A DNA stretch of 64,000 nt. Origin: Sipunculus nudus (taxonomy: Eukaryota; Annelida; Sipuncula; Golfingiida; Sipunculidae). Under the pieces are notes generated by a model. It was not told the origin of the DNA. It searched no databases and saw only the letters and a program-made list of their open reading frames with translations. Both the position numbers and the translations under genes were made by a program. Location: NCBI GenBank assembly GCA_026874595.1, contig CM049317.1:62597118-62661117 (forward strand), given 5' to 3'. Shown here in pieces: positions 35,791 through 48,392 of the stretch (position 1 is the stretch's first letter; every line of letters starts with the position of its first letter).

Positions 35791-37651
35791 GGAAAATGGG
35801 TCCAATAAATCAATAAATGACTTTTTTAAAAATAGCAGAATTATACATTATCGGTTTTGATCGAACGATATTGCCCTTACTTTTGATATTAATGTTCACT
35901 ATCCGGGACTGCTGTGTAGCCAGGGGACCCGTCTGTCTCCATATGGTTCATATCAGTGTGTATTTTTAGGAAAATGCTGCATTTCTGTTGTGATTTTGCC
36001 GTAAGCAAAGAATAAGCAAAGCATCAGCAAAGTGTAAGCAAAGGGATTATGCCTTCATAATTGTTTTTTGGCACCATTTTCTGAAGAAATAATGTATTTT
36101 TGGGCTTTGTGGTGGTCTTATAATGTCAGAAATGGTAAAACATTGTAAGTAAATTGTGTTTAAATTGGAAAATGGGTCTAATAAATCAATAAATGACTTT
36201 TTTTAAAAATAGCAGAATTATACCTTATCGGTTTTGATTGAACGATATTGCCTTTACTTTTGATATTAATGTTCACTAACCGGGACTGCTGTGTAGCCAG
36301 GGGACCCGTCTGTCACCATATTGTTCTTATCAGTGTGTATTTATAGGAAAATGCTGCATTTCTGTTGTGATTTTGCCGTAAGCAAAGAATTAGCAAAGCA
36401 TCAGCAAGGTGTAAGCAAAGGGATTATGCCTTCATAATTGCTCTTTGGCACTATTTTCTGAAGAAATAATGTATTTTTGGACTTTGCGGGGGTCTTGTAA
36501 TGTCAGAAATGGTAAAACATTGTAGGTAAATTGCGTAAAATTGGAAAATGGGTCCAAGAAATCAATAAATGACTTTTTTAAAAATAGCAGAATTATACAT
36601 TATCGGTTTTGATCGAACGATATTGCCCTTACTTTTGATATTAATGTTCACTAACCGGGACTGCTGTGTAGCAAAGGGGACCCGTCTGTCCCCATATGGG
36701 TCATATCAGTGTGTATTTTTAGGAAAATGCTGCATTTCTGTTGTGATTTTGCCGTAAGCAAAGAATAAGCAAAGCATCAGCAAGGTGTAAGCAAAGGGAT
36801 TATGCCTTCATAATTGTTTTTGGCACCATTTTCTGAAGAAATAATGTATTTTTTGACTTTGCGGGGGTCTTATAGTGTCAGAAATGGTAAAACATTGTAG
36901 GTAAATTGTGTTAAAATTGGAAAATGGGTCAAAGAAATCAATAAATGACTTTTATAAAAATAGAAGAGTTATACATTTGCTGTTTTGATTGAACAATATT
37001 GCCTTTACTTTTGATATTAATGTTCACTAACCGGGACTGCTGTGTAGCCAGGGGACTCGTCTGTCCCCATATGGGTCATATCAGTGTGTATTTTTAGGAA
37101 AATGCTGCATTTCTGTTGTGATTTTGCCATAAGCAAAGAAAAAGCAAAGCATCAGCAAAGTGTAAGCTAAGGGATTATGCCTTCATAGTTGCTTTTTTTC
37201 ACCCTTTTCTGAAGAAATCATGTATTTTTGGACTTTGGGGGTTCTAATAATGTCAGAAATGGTAAAACATTGTAGGTAAATTGTGTTAAAATTGGAAAAT
37301 GGGTCCAATAAATCAATAAATGACTTTTTAAAAATAGCAGAATTATACATTATCGGTTTTGATCGAACGATATTGCCCTCACTTTTGATATTAATGTTCA
37401 CTATGCGGGACTGCTGTGTAGCCAGGGGACCCGTCTGTCACCATATGCTTCTTTTCAGTGTGTATTTTTAGGAAAATGCTGCATTTCTGTTGTGATTTTG
37501 CCGTAAGCAAAGAATAAGCAAAGCATCAGCAAAGTGTAAGCAAAGGGATTATGCCTTCATAATTGCTTTTCGGCACCATTTTCTGAAAAAAATAATGTAT
37601 TTTTGGGCTTTGCGGGGGTCTAATAATGTCAGAAATGGTAAAACACTGTAG
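35210..37651 (+). repeat. 2442-bp higher-order unit, copy 1 (6 full + 2 truncated monomers)
   Basis: It repeats at 37652-40093 and in part at 40094-40826, about 2.3 copies in tandem. Markers are GGGCTTTGTGGTGG near 36103, ATTATACCTTATCGG near 36219 and a run of seven T near 36200. The monomer at 37294-37669 is mosaic: ordinary (GCTTTTCGGCACC) until its last ~25 bp, then GAGTGAAAATTGG of the divergent family, which marks the recombination joint. Confidence 0.88.
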
Positions 37652-40093
37652 GTAAATTGAGTGAAAATTGGATAATGCGTCCAATAAATCAATAAATGAC
37701 TTTTTTAAAAATTGCAGAATTTGCAGAAATGGTAAAACACTGTAGATAAATTGTGTTAAAATTGGAAAATGGGTCAAAGAAATCAATAAATGGCTTTTTA
37801 AAAAATAGAAGAATTATACATTTCCGGTTTTGATCGAACGATATTGCCCTTACTTTTGATATTAATGTTCACTAACCGGGACTGCTGTGTAGCCAGGGGA
37901 CCCGTCTTTTTCCATATGGGTCATATCAGTGCTTATTTTTAGTAAAATGTTTAATTTCTGTTGTGATTTTACTACAAGCAAAGAATAAGCAAAGCATAAA
38001 AAAAGTGTAGGCAAAGGGATTATGCCTGCATAATTACTTTTTGGCACCATTTTCTGAAGAAATGATGTATTTTTGGACTTTGCGGGGTCTAATAATGTCA
38101 GAAATGGTAAAACATTGTAGGTAAATTGAGTAAAAATTGGATAATGGGTCCAATAAATCAATAAATGACTTTTTTAAAAATTGCAGAATTTGCAGAAATG
38201 GTAAAACACTGTAGATAAATTGTGTTAAAATTGGAAAATGGGTCCAATAAATCAATAAATGACTTTTTTAAAAATAGCAGAATTATACATTATCGGTTTT
38301 GATCGAACGATATTGCCCTTACTTTTGATATTAATGTTCACTATCCGGGACTGCTGTGTAGCCAGGGGACCCGTCTGTCTCCATATGGTTCATATCAGTG
38401 TGTATTTTTAGGAAAATGCTGCATTTCTGTTGTGATTTTGCCGTAAGCAAAGAATAAGCAAAGCATCAGCAAAGTGTAAGCAAAGGGATTATGCCTTCAT
38501 AATTGTTTTTTGGCACCATTTTCTGAAGAAATAATGTATTTTTGGGCTTTGTGGTGGTCTTATAATGTCAGAAATGGTAAAACATTGTAAGTAAATTGTG
38601 TTTAAATTGGAAAATGGGTCTAATAAATCAATAAATGACTTTTTTTAAAAATAGCAGAATTATACCTTATCGGTTTTGATTGAACGATATTGCCTTTACT
38701 TTTGATATTAATGTTCACTAACCGGGACTGCTGTGTAGCCAGGGGACCCGTCTGTCACCATATTGTTCTTATCAGTGTGTATTTATAGGAAAATGCTGCA
38801 TTTCTGTTGTGATTTTGCCGTAAGCAAAGAATTAGCAAAGCATCAGCAAGGTGTAAGCAAAGGGATTATGCCTTCATAATTGCTCTTTGGCACTATTTTC
38901 TGAAGAAATAATGTATTTTTGGACTTTGCGGGGGTCTTGTAATGTCAGAAATGGTAAAACATTGTAGGTAAATTGCGTAAAATTGGAAAATGGGTCCAAG
39001 AAATCAATAAATGACTTTTTTAAAAATAGCAGAATTATACATTATCGGTTTTGATCGAACGATATTGCCCTTACTTTTGATATTAATGTTCACTAACCGG
39101 GACTGCTGTGTAGCAAAGGGGACCCGTCTGTCCCCATATGGGTCATATCAGTGTGTATTTTTAGGAAAATGCTGCATTTCTGTTGTGATTTTGCCGTAAG
39201 CAAAGAATAAGCAAAGCATCAGCAAGGTGTAAGCAAAGGGATTATGCCTTCATAATTGTTTTTGGCACCATTTTCTGAAGAAATAATGTATTTTTTGACT
39301 TTGCGGGGGTCTTATAGTGTCAGAAATGGTAAAACATTGTAGGTAAATTGTGTTAAAATTGGAAAATGGGTCAAAGAAATCAATAAATGACTTTTATAAA
39401 AATAGAAGAGTTATACATTTGCTGTTTTGATTGAACAATATTGCCTTTACTTTTGATATTAATGTTCACTAACCGGGACTGCTGTGTAGCCAGGGGACTC
39501 GTCTGTCCCCATATGGGTCATATCAGTGTGTATTTTTAGGAAAATGCTGCATTTCTGTTGTGATTTTGCCATAAGCAAAGAAAAAGCAAAGCATCAGCAA
39601 AGTGTAAGCTAAGGGATTATGCCTTCATAGTTGCTTTTTTTCACCCTTTTCTGAAGAAATCATGTATTTTTGGACTTTGGGGGTTCTAATAATGTCAGAA
39701 ATGGTAAAACATTGTAGGTAAATTGTGTTAAAATTGGAAAATGGGTCCAATAAATCAATAAATGACTTTTTAAAAATAGCAGAATTATACATTATCGGTT
39801 TTGATCGAACGATATTGCCCTCACTTTTGATATTAATGTTCACTATGCGGGACTGCTGTGTAGCCAGGGGACCCGTCTGTCACCATATGCTTCTTTTCAG
39901 TGTGTATTTTTAGGAAAATGCTGCATTTCTGTTGTGATTTTGCCGTAAGCAAAGAATAAGCAAAGCATCAGCAAAGTGTAAGCAAAGGGATTATGCCTTC
40001 ATAATTGCTTTTCGGCACCATTTTCTGAAAAAAATAATGTATTTTTGGGCTTTGCGGGGGTCTAATAATGTCAGAAATGGTAAAACACTGTAG
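37652..40093 (+). repeat. 2442-bp higher-order unit, copy 2
   Basis: It begins at the mosaic joint and contains truncated monomers 37670-37763 and 38139-38232 around one divergent monomer (37764-38138). It is otherwise colinear with copy 1 and includes the same mosaic monomer at 39736-40111. I saw almost no differences from copy 1, so the amplification looks recent. Confidence 0.88.
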
Positions 40094-40826
40094 GTAAATT
40101 GAGTGAAAATTGGATAATGCGTCCAATAAATCAATAAATGACTTTTTTAAAAATTGCAGAATTTGCAGAAATGGTAAAACACTGTAGATAAATTGTGTTA
40201 AAATTGGAAAATGGGTTAAAGAAATCAATAAATGGCTTTTTAAAAAATAGAAGAATTATACATTTCCGGTTTTGATCGAACGATATTGCCCTTACTTTTG
40301 ATATTGATGTTCACTAACCGGGACTGCTGTGTAGCCAGGGGACCCGTCTTTTTCCATATGGGTCATATCAGTGCTTATTTTTAGTAAAATGTTTAATTTC
40401 TGTTGTGATTTTACTACAAGCAAAGAATAAGCAAAGCATAAAAAAAGTGTAGGCAAAGGGATTATGCCTGCATAATTACTTTTTGGCACCATTTTCTGAA
40501 GAAATGATGTATTTTTGGACTTTGCGGGGTCTAATAATGTCAGAAATGGTAAAACATTGTAGGTAAATTGAGTAAAAATTGGATAATGGGTCCAATAAAT
40601 CAATAAATGACTTTTTTAAAAATTGCAGAATTTGCAGAAATGGTAAAACACTGTAGATAAATTGTGTTAAAATTGGAAAATGGGTCCAATAAATCAATAA
40701 ATGACTTTTTTAAAAATAGCAGAATTATACATTATCGGTTTTGATCGAACGATATTGCCCTTACTTTTGATATTAATGTTCACTATCCGGGACTGCTGTG
40801 TAGCCAGGGGACCCGTCTGTCTCCAT
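40094..40826 (+). repeat. 2442-bp higher-order unit, partial copy 3
   Basis: It contains truncated monomers 40112-40205 and 40581-40674 around the divergent monomer 40206-40580. It departs from the unit near 40826, where ATATGCTTCTTTTC replaces ATATGGTTCATATC. GGGTTAAAG near 40214 (GGGTCAAAG elsewhere) and GATATTGATG near 40300 are differences from copy 2. Confidence 0.85.
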
Positions 40827-40836
40827 ATGCTTCTTT

Positions 40837-41733
40837 TCAGTGTGTATTTTTAGGAAAATGCTGCATTTCTGTTAAGATTTTGCCATAAGCAAAGAAAAAG
40901 CAAAGCATCAGCAAAGTGTAAGCTAAGGGATTATGCCTACATAGTTGCTTTTTTTCACCATTTTCTGAAGAAATCATGTATTTTGAACTTTGCGGGGGTC
41001 TTATTATGTCAGAAATGGTAAAACATTGTAGGTAAATTGTGTTAAAATTGGAAAATGGGTCCAATAAATCAATAAATGACTTTTTTAAAAATAGAAGAAT
41101 TATACATTTGCGGTTTTAATTGAACGATATTGCCCTTACTTTTGATATTAATGTTCACTAACCGGGACTGCTATGTAGCCAGGGGACCCGTCTGTCCCCA
41201 TATGGGTCATATCAGTGTGTATTTTTAGGAAAATGCTGCATTTCTGTTGTGATTTTGCCGTAAGCAAAGAAAAAGCAAAGCATCAGCAAAGTGTAAGCAA
41301 AGGGATTATGCTTTCATGATTGCTTTTTGGCACCATTTTCTGAAGAAATAATGTATTTTTGGACTTTGCGGGGGTCTAATAATGTCAGAAATGGTAAAAC
41401 ACTGTAGGTAAATTGTGTTAAAATTGGAAAATGGGTCCAAGAAATCAATAAATGACTTTTATAAAAATAGAAGAGTTATACATTTGCTGTTTTGAATGAA
41501 CAATATTGCCTTTACTTTTGATATTAATGTTCACTAACCGGGACTGCTGTGTAGTCAGCGGACCCGTCTGTCTCCCTATGGGTCATATCAGTGTGTATTT
41601 TTAGGAAAATGCTGCATTTCTGTTAAGATTTTGCCATAAGCAAAGAAAAAGCAAAGCATCAGCAAAGTGTAAGCTAAGGGATTATGCCTACATAGTTGCT
41701 TTTTTTCACCATTTTCTGAAGAAATCATGTATT
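40837..41733 (+). repeat. Segment shared with 44035-44931 (offset 3198) and 27216-28112
   Basis: Markers are TGTATTTTGAAC near 40978 (one T lost), TTATTATGTCAG near 41002 (TTATAATG in the 27-kb relative) and TAGTCAGCGGACC near 41552. The 3198-bp spacing equals eight full plus two truncated monomers. The 41/44-kb copies are closer to each other than to the 27-kb copy. Confidence 0.8.
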
Positions 41734-41805
41734 TTTGGACTTTGGGGGGGGGGGTCTAATAATGTCAGAAATGGTAAAACATTGTAGGTAAATTGTGTTA
41801 AAATT

Positions 41806-42744
41806 GGAAAATGGGTCAAAGAAATCAATAAATGACATTTTTAAAAATAGAAGAATTATACATTTCCGGTTTTGATCGAACGATATTGCCCTTACTTTTG
41901 ATATTAATGTTCATTAACCGGGACTGCTGTGTAGCCAGTGGACCCGTCTGTTTCCATATGGGTCATATCAGTGCTTATTTTTAGTTAAATGTTTAATTTC
42001 TGTTGTTATTTTACTATAAGCAAAGAATAAGCAAAGCATAAAAAAAGTGTAAGCAAAGGGATTATGCCTGCATAATTGCTTTTTGGCACCATTTTCTGAA
42101 AAAATAATGTATTTTTGGACTTTGCGGGGGTCTAATAATGTCAGAAATGGTAAAACATTGTAGGTAAATTGAGTGAAAATTGGATAATGCGTCCAATAAA
42201 TCAATAAATGACTTTTTTAAAAATTGCAGAATTTGCAGAAATGGTAAAACACTGTAGATAAATTGTGTTAAAATTGGAAAATGGGTCAAAGAAATCAATA
42301 AATGGCTTTTTAAAAAATAGAAGAATTATACATTTCCGGTTTTGATCGAACGATATTGCCCTTACTTTTGATATTGATGTTCACTAACCGGGACTGCTGT
42401 GTAGCCAGGGGACCCGTCTTTTTCCATATGGGTCATATCAGTGCTTATTTTTAGTAAAATGTTTAATTTCTGTTGTGATTTTACTACAAGCAAAGAATAA
42501 GCAAAGCATAAAAAAAGTGTAGGCAAAGGGATTATGCCTGCATAATTACTTTTTGGCACCATTTTCTGAAGAAATGATGTATTTTTGGACTTTGCGGGGT
42601 CTAATAATGTCAGAAATGGTAAAACATTGTAGGTAAATTGAGTAAAAATTGGATAATGGGTCCAATAAATCAATAAATGACTTTTTTAAAAATTGCAGAA
42701 TTTGCAGAAATGGTAAAACACTGTAGATAAATTGTGTTAAAATT
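41806..42744 (+). repeat. Composite block: two divergent + two truncated monomers
   Basis: Unit starts at 41806, 42182, 42276, 42651 and 42745. Truncated units are 42182-42275 and 42651-42744. It is preceded by the G11 run at 41744-41754, as the 30-kb block is preceded by G11 at 30001-30011, so the G-run monomer and this block travel together. Confidence 0.9.
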
Positions 42745-44777
42745 GGAAAATGGGTCCAATAAATCAATAAATGACTTTTTTAAAAATAGCAGAATTATAC
42801 ATTATCGGTTTTGATCGAACGATATTGCCCTTACTTTTGATATTAATGTTCACTATCCGGGACTGCTGTGTAGCCAGGGGACCCGTCTGTCTCCATATGC
42901 TTCTTTTCAGTGTGTATTTTTAGGAAAATGCTGCATTTCTGTTGTGATTTTGCCGTAAGCAAAGAATAAGCAAAGCATCAGCAAAGTGTAAGCAAAGGGA
43001 TTATGCCTTCATAATTGTTTTTTGGCACCATTTTCTGAAGAAATAATGTATTTTTGGGCTTTGTGGGGGTCTTATAATGTCAGAAATGGTAAAACACTGT
43101 AGGTAAATTCTGTTAAAATTAGAAAATGGGTCCCAGGGATCAATAAATGACTTTTTTAAAGTAGCAGAATTATACATTTATGGTTTTGATTGAACGATAT
43201 TGCTCTTACTTTTGATATTAATGTTCACTAACCGGGATTGCTGTGTAGCCAGGGGACCCGTCTGTCACCATATGGTTCTTATCAGTGTGTATTTATAGGA
43301 AAATGCTGCATTTCTGATGTGATTTTGCCGTAAGCAAAGAATTAGCAAAGCATCAGCAAGGTGTAAGCAAAGGGATTATGCCTTCATAATTGCTCCTTGG
43401 CACCATTTTCTGAAGAAATAATGTATTTTTGGACTTTGCGGGGGTCTTATAATGTCAGAAATGGTAAAACATTGTTAGTAAATTGTGTTAAAATTGGAAA
43501 ATGGGTCAAAGAAATCAATAAATGACTTTTTTTAAAAATAGAAGAATTATACATTTGCGGTTTTAATTGAACGATATTGCCCTTACTTTTGATATTAATG
43601 TTCACTAACCGGGACTGCTATGTAGCCAGGGGACCCGTCTGTCCCCATATGGGTCATATCAGTGTGTATTTTTAGGAAAATGCTGCATTTCTGTTGTGAT
43701 TTTGCCGTAAGCAAAGAATAAGCAAAGCATCAGCAAAGTGTAAGCAAAGGGATTATGCTTTCATGATTGCTTTTTGGCACCATTTTCTGAAGAAATAATG
43801 TATTTTTGGACTTTGCGATGGTCTAATAATGTCAGAAATGGTAAAACACTGTAGGTAAATTGTGTTAAAATTGGAAAATAGGTCCAAGAAATCAATAAAT
43901 GACTTTTATAAAAATAGAAGAGTTATACATTTGCTGTTTTGATTGAACAATATTGCCTTTACTTTTGATATTAATGTTCACTAACCGGGACTGCTGTGTA
44001 GTCAGCGGACCCGTCTGTCTCCCTATGGGTCATATCAGTGTGTATTTTTAGGAAAATGCTGCATTTCTGTTAAGATTTTGCCATAAGCAAAGAAAAAGCA
44101 AAGCATCAGCAAAGTGTAAGCTAAGGGATTATGCCTACATAGTTGCTTTTTTTCACCATTTTCTGAAGAAATCATGTATTTTGAACTTTGCGGGGGTCTT
44201 ATTATGTCAGAAATGGTAAAACATTGTAGGTAAATTGTGTTAAAATTGGAAAATGGGTCCAATAAATCAATAAATGACTTTTTTAAAAATAGAAGAATTA
44301 TACATTTGCGGTTTTAATTGAACGATATTGCCCTTACTTTTGATATTAATGTTCACTAACCGGGACTGCTATGTAGCCAGGGGACCCGTCTGTCCCCATA
44401 TGGGTCATATCAGTGTGTATTTTTAGGAAAATGCTGCATTTCTGTTGTGATTTTGCCGTAAGCAAAGAAAAAGCAAAGCATCAGCAAAGTGTAAGCAAAG
44501 GGATTATGCTTTCATGATTGCTTTTTGGCACCATTTTCTGAAGAAATAATGTATTTTTGGACTTTGCGGGGGTCTAATAATGTCAGAAATGGTAAAACAC
44601 TGTAGGTAAATTGTGTTAAAATTGGAAAATGGGTCCAAGAAATCAATAAATGACTTTTATAAAAATAGAAGAGTTATACATTTGCTGTTTTGAATGAACA
44701 ATATTGCCTTTACTTTTGATATTAATGTTCACTAACCGGGACTGCTGTGTAGTCAGCGGACCCGTCTGTCTCCCTAT
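42745..44777 (+). repeat. Full monomers of mixed classes, partly shared with 31.0 and 40.8 kb
   Basis: 42745-43190 matches 31002-31447. 43100-43500 is the GGGTCCCAGGGATC and CTGATGTG class, also seen near 10908 and 49332. A small private change is ATTGTTAGTAAATT near 43471. 44035-44777 repeats 40837-41579. No other sequence intervenes. Confidence 0.8.
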
Positions 44778-47700
44778 GGGTCATATCAGTGTGTATTTTT
44801 AGGAAAATGCTGCATTTCTGTTAAGATTTTGCCATAAGCAAAGAAAAAGCAAAGCATCAGCAAAGTGTAAGCTAAGGGATTATGCCTACATAGTTGCTTT
44901 TTTTCACCATTTTCTGAAGAAATCATGTATTTTTGAACTTTGCGGGGGTCTTATAATGTCAGAAATGGTAAAACATTGTAGGTAAATTGTGTTAAAATTG
45001 GAAAATGGGTCCAATAAATCAATAAATGACTTTTTTAAAAATAGCAGAATTATACATTATCGGTTTTGATCGAACGATATTGCCCTTGCTTTTGATATTA
45101 ATGTTCACTATCCGGGACTGCTGTGAAGCCAGGGGACCCGTCTGTCACATTTGGTTCTTATCAGTGTGTATTTTTAGGGAATGGCTGCATTTCTGTTGTG
45201 ATTTTGCCGTAAGCAAAGAATTAGCAAAGAATCAGCAAAGTGTAAGCAAAGGGATTATGCTTTCATAGTTGATTTTTTTCACCATTTTCTGAAGAAATCA
45301 TGTATTTTTGGAATTTGCGGGGGTCTAATAATGTCAGAAATGGTAAAACACTGTAGGTAAATTGTGTTAAAATTGGAAAATGGGTCCAAGAAATCAATAA
45401 ATGAATTTTTTAAAAATTGCAGAATTATACATTATCGGTTTTGATTGAACGATATTGCCCTTACTTTTGTTATTAATGTTCACTAACCGGGACTGCTGTG
45501 TAGCCAGGGGACTCGTCTGTCCCCATGTGGGTCATATCAGTGTGTATTTTAAGGAAAATGCAGCATTTCTGTTGTGATTTTGCCATAAGCAAAGAAAAAG
45601 CAAAGCATCAGCAAAGTGTAAGCTAAGGGATTATGCCTTCATAGTTGCTTTTTTTCACCATTTTCTGAAGAAATCATGTATTTTTGGACTTTGGGGGGGG
45701 GTCTAATAATGTCAGAAATGGTAAAACATTGTAGGTAAATTGTGTTAAAATTGGAAAATGGGTCAAAGAAATCAATAAATGACATTTTTAAAAATAGAAG
45801 AATTATACATTTCCGGTTTTGATCGAACGATATTGCCCTTACTTTTGATATTAATGTTCATTAACCGGGACTGCTGTGTAGCCAGTGGACCCGTCTGTTT
45901 CCATATGGGTCATATCAGTGCTTATTTTTAGTTAAATGTTTAATTTCTGTTGTTATTTTACTATAAGCAAAGAATAAGCAAAGCATAAAAAAAGTGTAAG
46001 CAAAGGGATTATGCCTGCATAATTGCTTTTTGGCACCATTTTCTGAAAAAATAATGTATTTTTGGACTTTGCGGGGGTCTAATAATGTCAGAAATGGTAA
46101 AACATTGTAGGTAAATTGAGTGAAAATTGGATAATGCGTCCAATAAATCAATAAATGACTTTTTTAAAAATTGCAGAATTTGCAGAAATGGTAAAACACT
46201 GTAGATAAATTGTGTTAAAATTGGAAAATGGGTCAAAGAAATCAATAAATGGCTTTTTAAAAAATAGAAGCATTATACATTTCCGGTTTTGATCGAACGA
46301 TATTGCCCTTACTTTTGATATTAATGTTCACTAACCGGGACTGCTGTGTAGCCAGGGGACCCGTCTTTTTCCATATGGGTCATATCAGTGCTTATTTTTA
46401 GTAAAATGTTTAATTTCTGTTGTGATTTTACTACAAGCAAAGAATAAGCAAAGCATAAAAAAACTGTAGGCAAAGGGATTATGCCTGCATAATTACTTTT
46501 TGGCACCATTTTCTGAAGAAATGATGTATTTTTGGACTTTGCGGGGTCTAATAATGTCAGAAATGGTAAAACATTGTAGGTAAATTGAGTAAAAATTGGA
46601 TAATGGGTCCAATAAATCAATAAATGACTTTTTTAAAAATTGCAGAATTTGCAGAAATGGTAAAACACTGTAGATAAATTGTGTTAAAATTGGAAAATGG
46701 GTCCAATAAATCAATAAATGACTTTTTTAAAAATAGCAGAATTATACATTATCGGTTTTGATCGAACGATATTGCCCTTACTTTTGATATTAATGTTCAC
46801 TATCCGGGACTGCTGTGTAGCCAGGGGACCCGTCTGTCTCCATATGGTTCATATCAGGGTGTATTTTTAGGAAAATGCTGCATTTCTGTTGTGATTTTGC
46901 CGTAAGCAAAGAATAAGCAAAGCATCAGCAAAGTGTTAGCAAAGGGATTATGCCTTCATAATTGTTTTTTGGCACCATTTTCTGAAGAAATAATGTATTT
47001 TTGGGCTTTGTGGGGGTCTTATAATGTCAGAAATGGTAAAACATTGTAAGTAAATTGTGTTTAAATTGGAAAATGGGTCTAATAAATCAATAAATGACTT
47101 TTTTAAAAATAGCAGAATTATACCTTATCGGTTTTGATTGAACGATATTGCCTTTACTTTTGATATTAATGTTCACTAACCGGGACTGCTGTGTAGCCAG
47201 GGGACCCGTCTGTCACCATATGGTTCTTATCAGTGTGTATTTATAGGAAAATGCTGCATTTCTGTTGTGATTTTGCCGTAAGCAAAGAATTAGCAAAGCA
47301 TCAGCAAGGTGTAAGCAAAGGAATTATGCCTTCATAATTGCTCTTTGGCACTATTTTCTGAAGAAATAATGTATTTTTGGACTTTGCGAGGGTCTTGTAA
47401 TGTCAGAAATGGTAAAACATTGTAAGTAAATTGTGTTTAAATTGGAAAATGGGTCCAATAAATCAATAAATGACTTTTTTAAAAATAGCAGAATTATACA
47501 TTATCGGTTTTGATCGAACGATATTGCCCTTGCTTTTGATATTAATGTTCACTAACCGGGACTGCTGTGTAGCAAAGGGGACCCGTCTGTCCCCATATGG
47601 GTCATATCAGTGTGTATTTTTAGGAAAATGCTGCATTTCTGTTGTGATTTTGCCGTAAGCAAAGAATAAGCAAAGCATCAGCAAGGTGTAAGCAAAGGGA

Positions 47701-48392
47701 TTATGCCTTCATAATTGTTTTTGGCACCATTTTCTGAAGAAATAATGTATTTTTTGACTTTGCGGGGGTCTTATAGTGTCAGAAATGGTAAAACATTGTA
47801 GGTAAATTGTGTTAAAATTGGAAAATGGGTCAAAGAAATCAATAAATGACTTTTATAAAAATAGAAGAGTTATACATTTGCTGTTTTGATTGAACAATAT
47901 TGCCTTTACTTTTGATATTAATGTTCACTAACCGGGACTGCTGTGTAGTCATGGGACCCGTCTGTCTCCCTATGGGTCATATCAGTGTGTATTTGAAGGA
48001 AAATGCTGCATTTCTGTTGTGATTTTGCCGTAAGCAAAGAATAAGCAAAGCATCAGCAAAGTGTAAGCAAAGGGATTATGCCTTCATAATTGCTTTTTGG
48101 CACCATTTTCTGAAGAAATAATGTATTTTTGGACTTTGCGGGGGTCTAATAATGTCAGGAATGGTAAAACATTGTAGGTAAATTGTGTTAAAATTGGAAA
48201 ATGGGTCAAAGAAATCAATAAATGACTTTTTTAAAAATAGCAGAATTATACATTTGCGGTTTTGATTGAACAATATTGCCCTTACTTTTGATATTAATGT
48301 TCACTAACCGGGACTGCTGTGTAGCCAGGGGACTCGTCTGTCCCCATATGGGTCATATCAGTGTGTATTTTTAGGAAAATGCTGCATTTCTG
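44778..48392 (+). repeat. 3.6-kb segment duplicated at offset 9981, left copy
   Basis: It matches 54759-58373 and includes a composite block. The 9981 bp equal 26 full, two truncated and one 20-bp-longer monomer. Private variants are TGTGAAGCCAGG near 45122, AAGAATCAGC near 45227, and TAGTCATGGGACC near 47946. The copies share the unusual ATCAGGGTGTATTT (46854 and 56834) and GTGTTAGCAAAG. Confidence 0.87.
45753..46691 (+). repeat. Composite block: two divergent + two truncated monomers
   Basis: Unit starts at 45753, 46129, 46223, 46598 and 46692; truncated units are 46129-46222 and 46598-46691. It sits exactly 3947 bp after the 41.8-kb block. GAAGCATTATAC near 46267 and AAAAACTGTAGG near 46460 are private changes. 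It is preceded by a G9 run. Confidence 0.9.
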
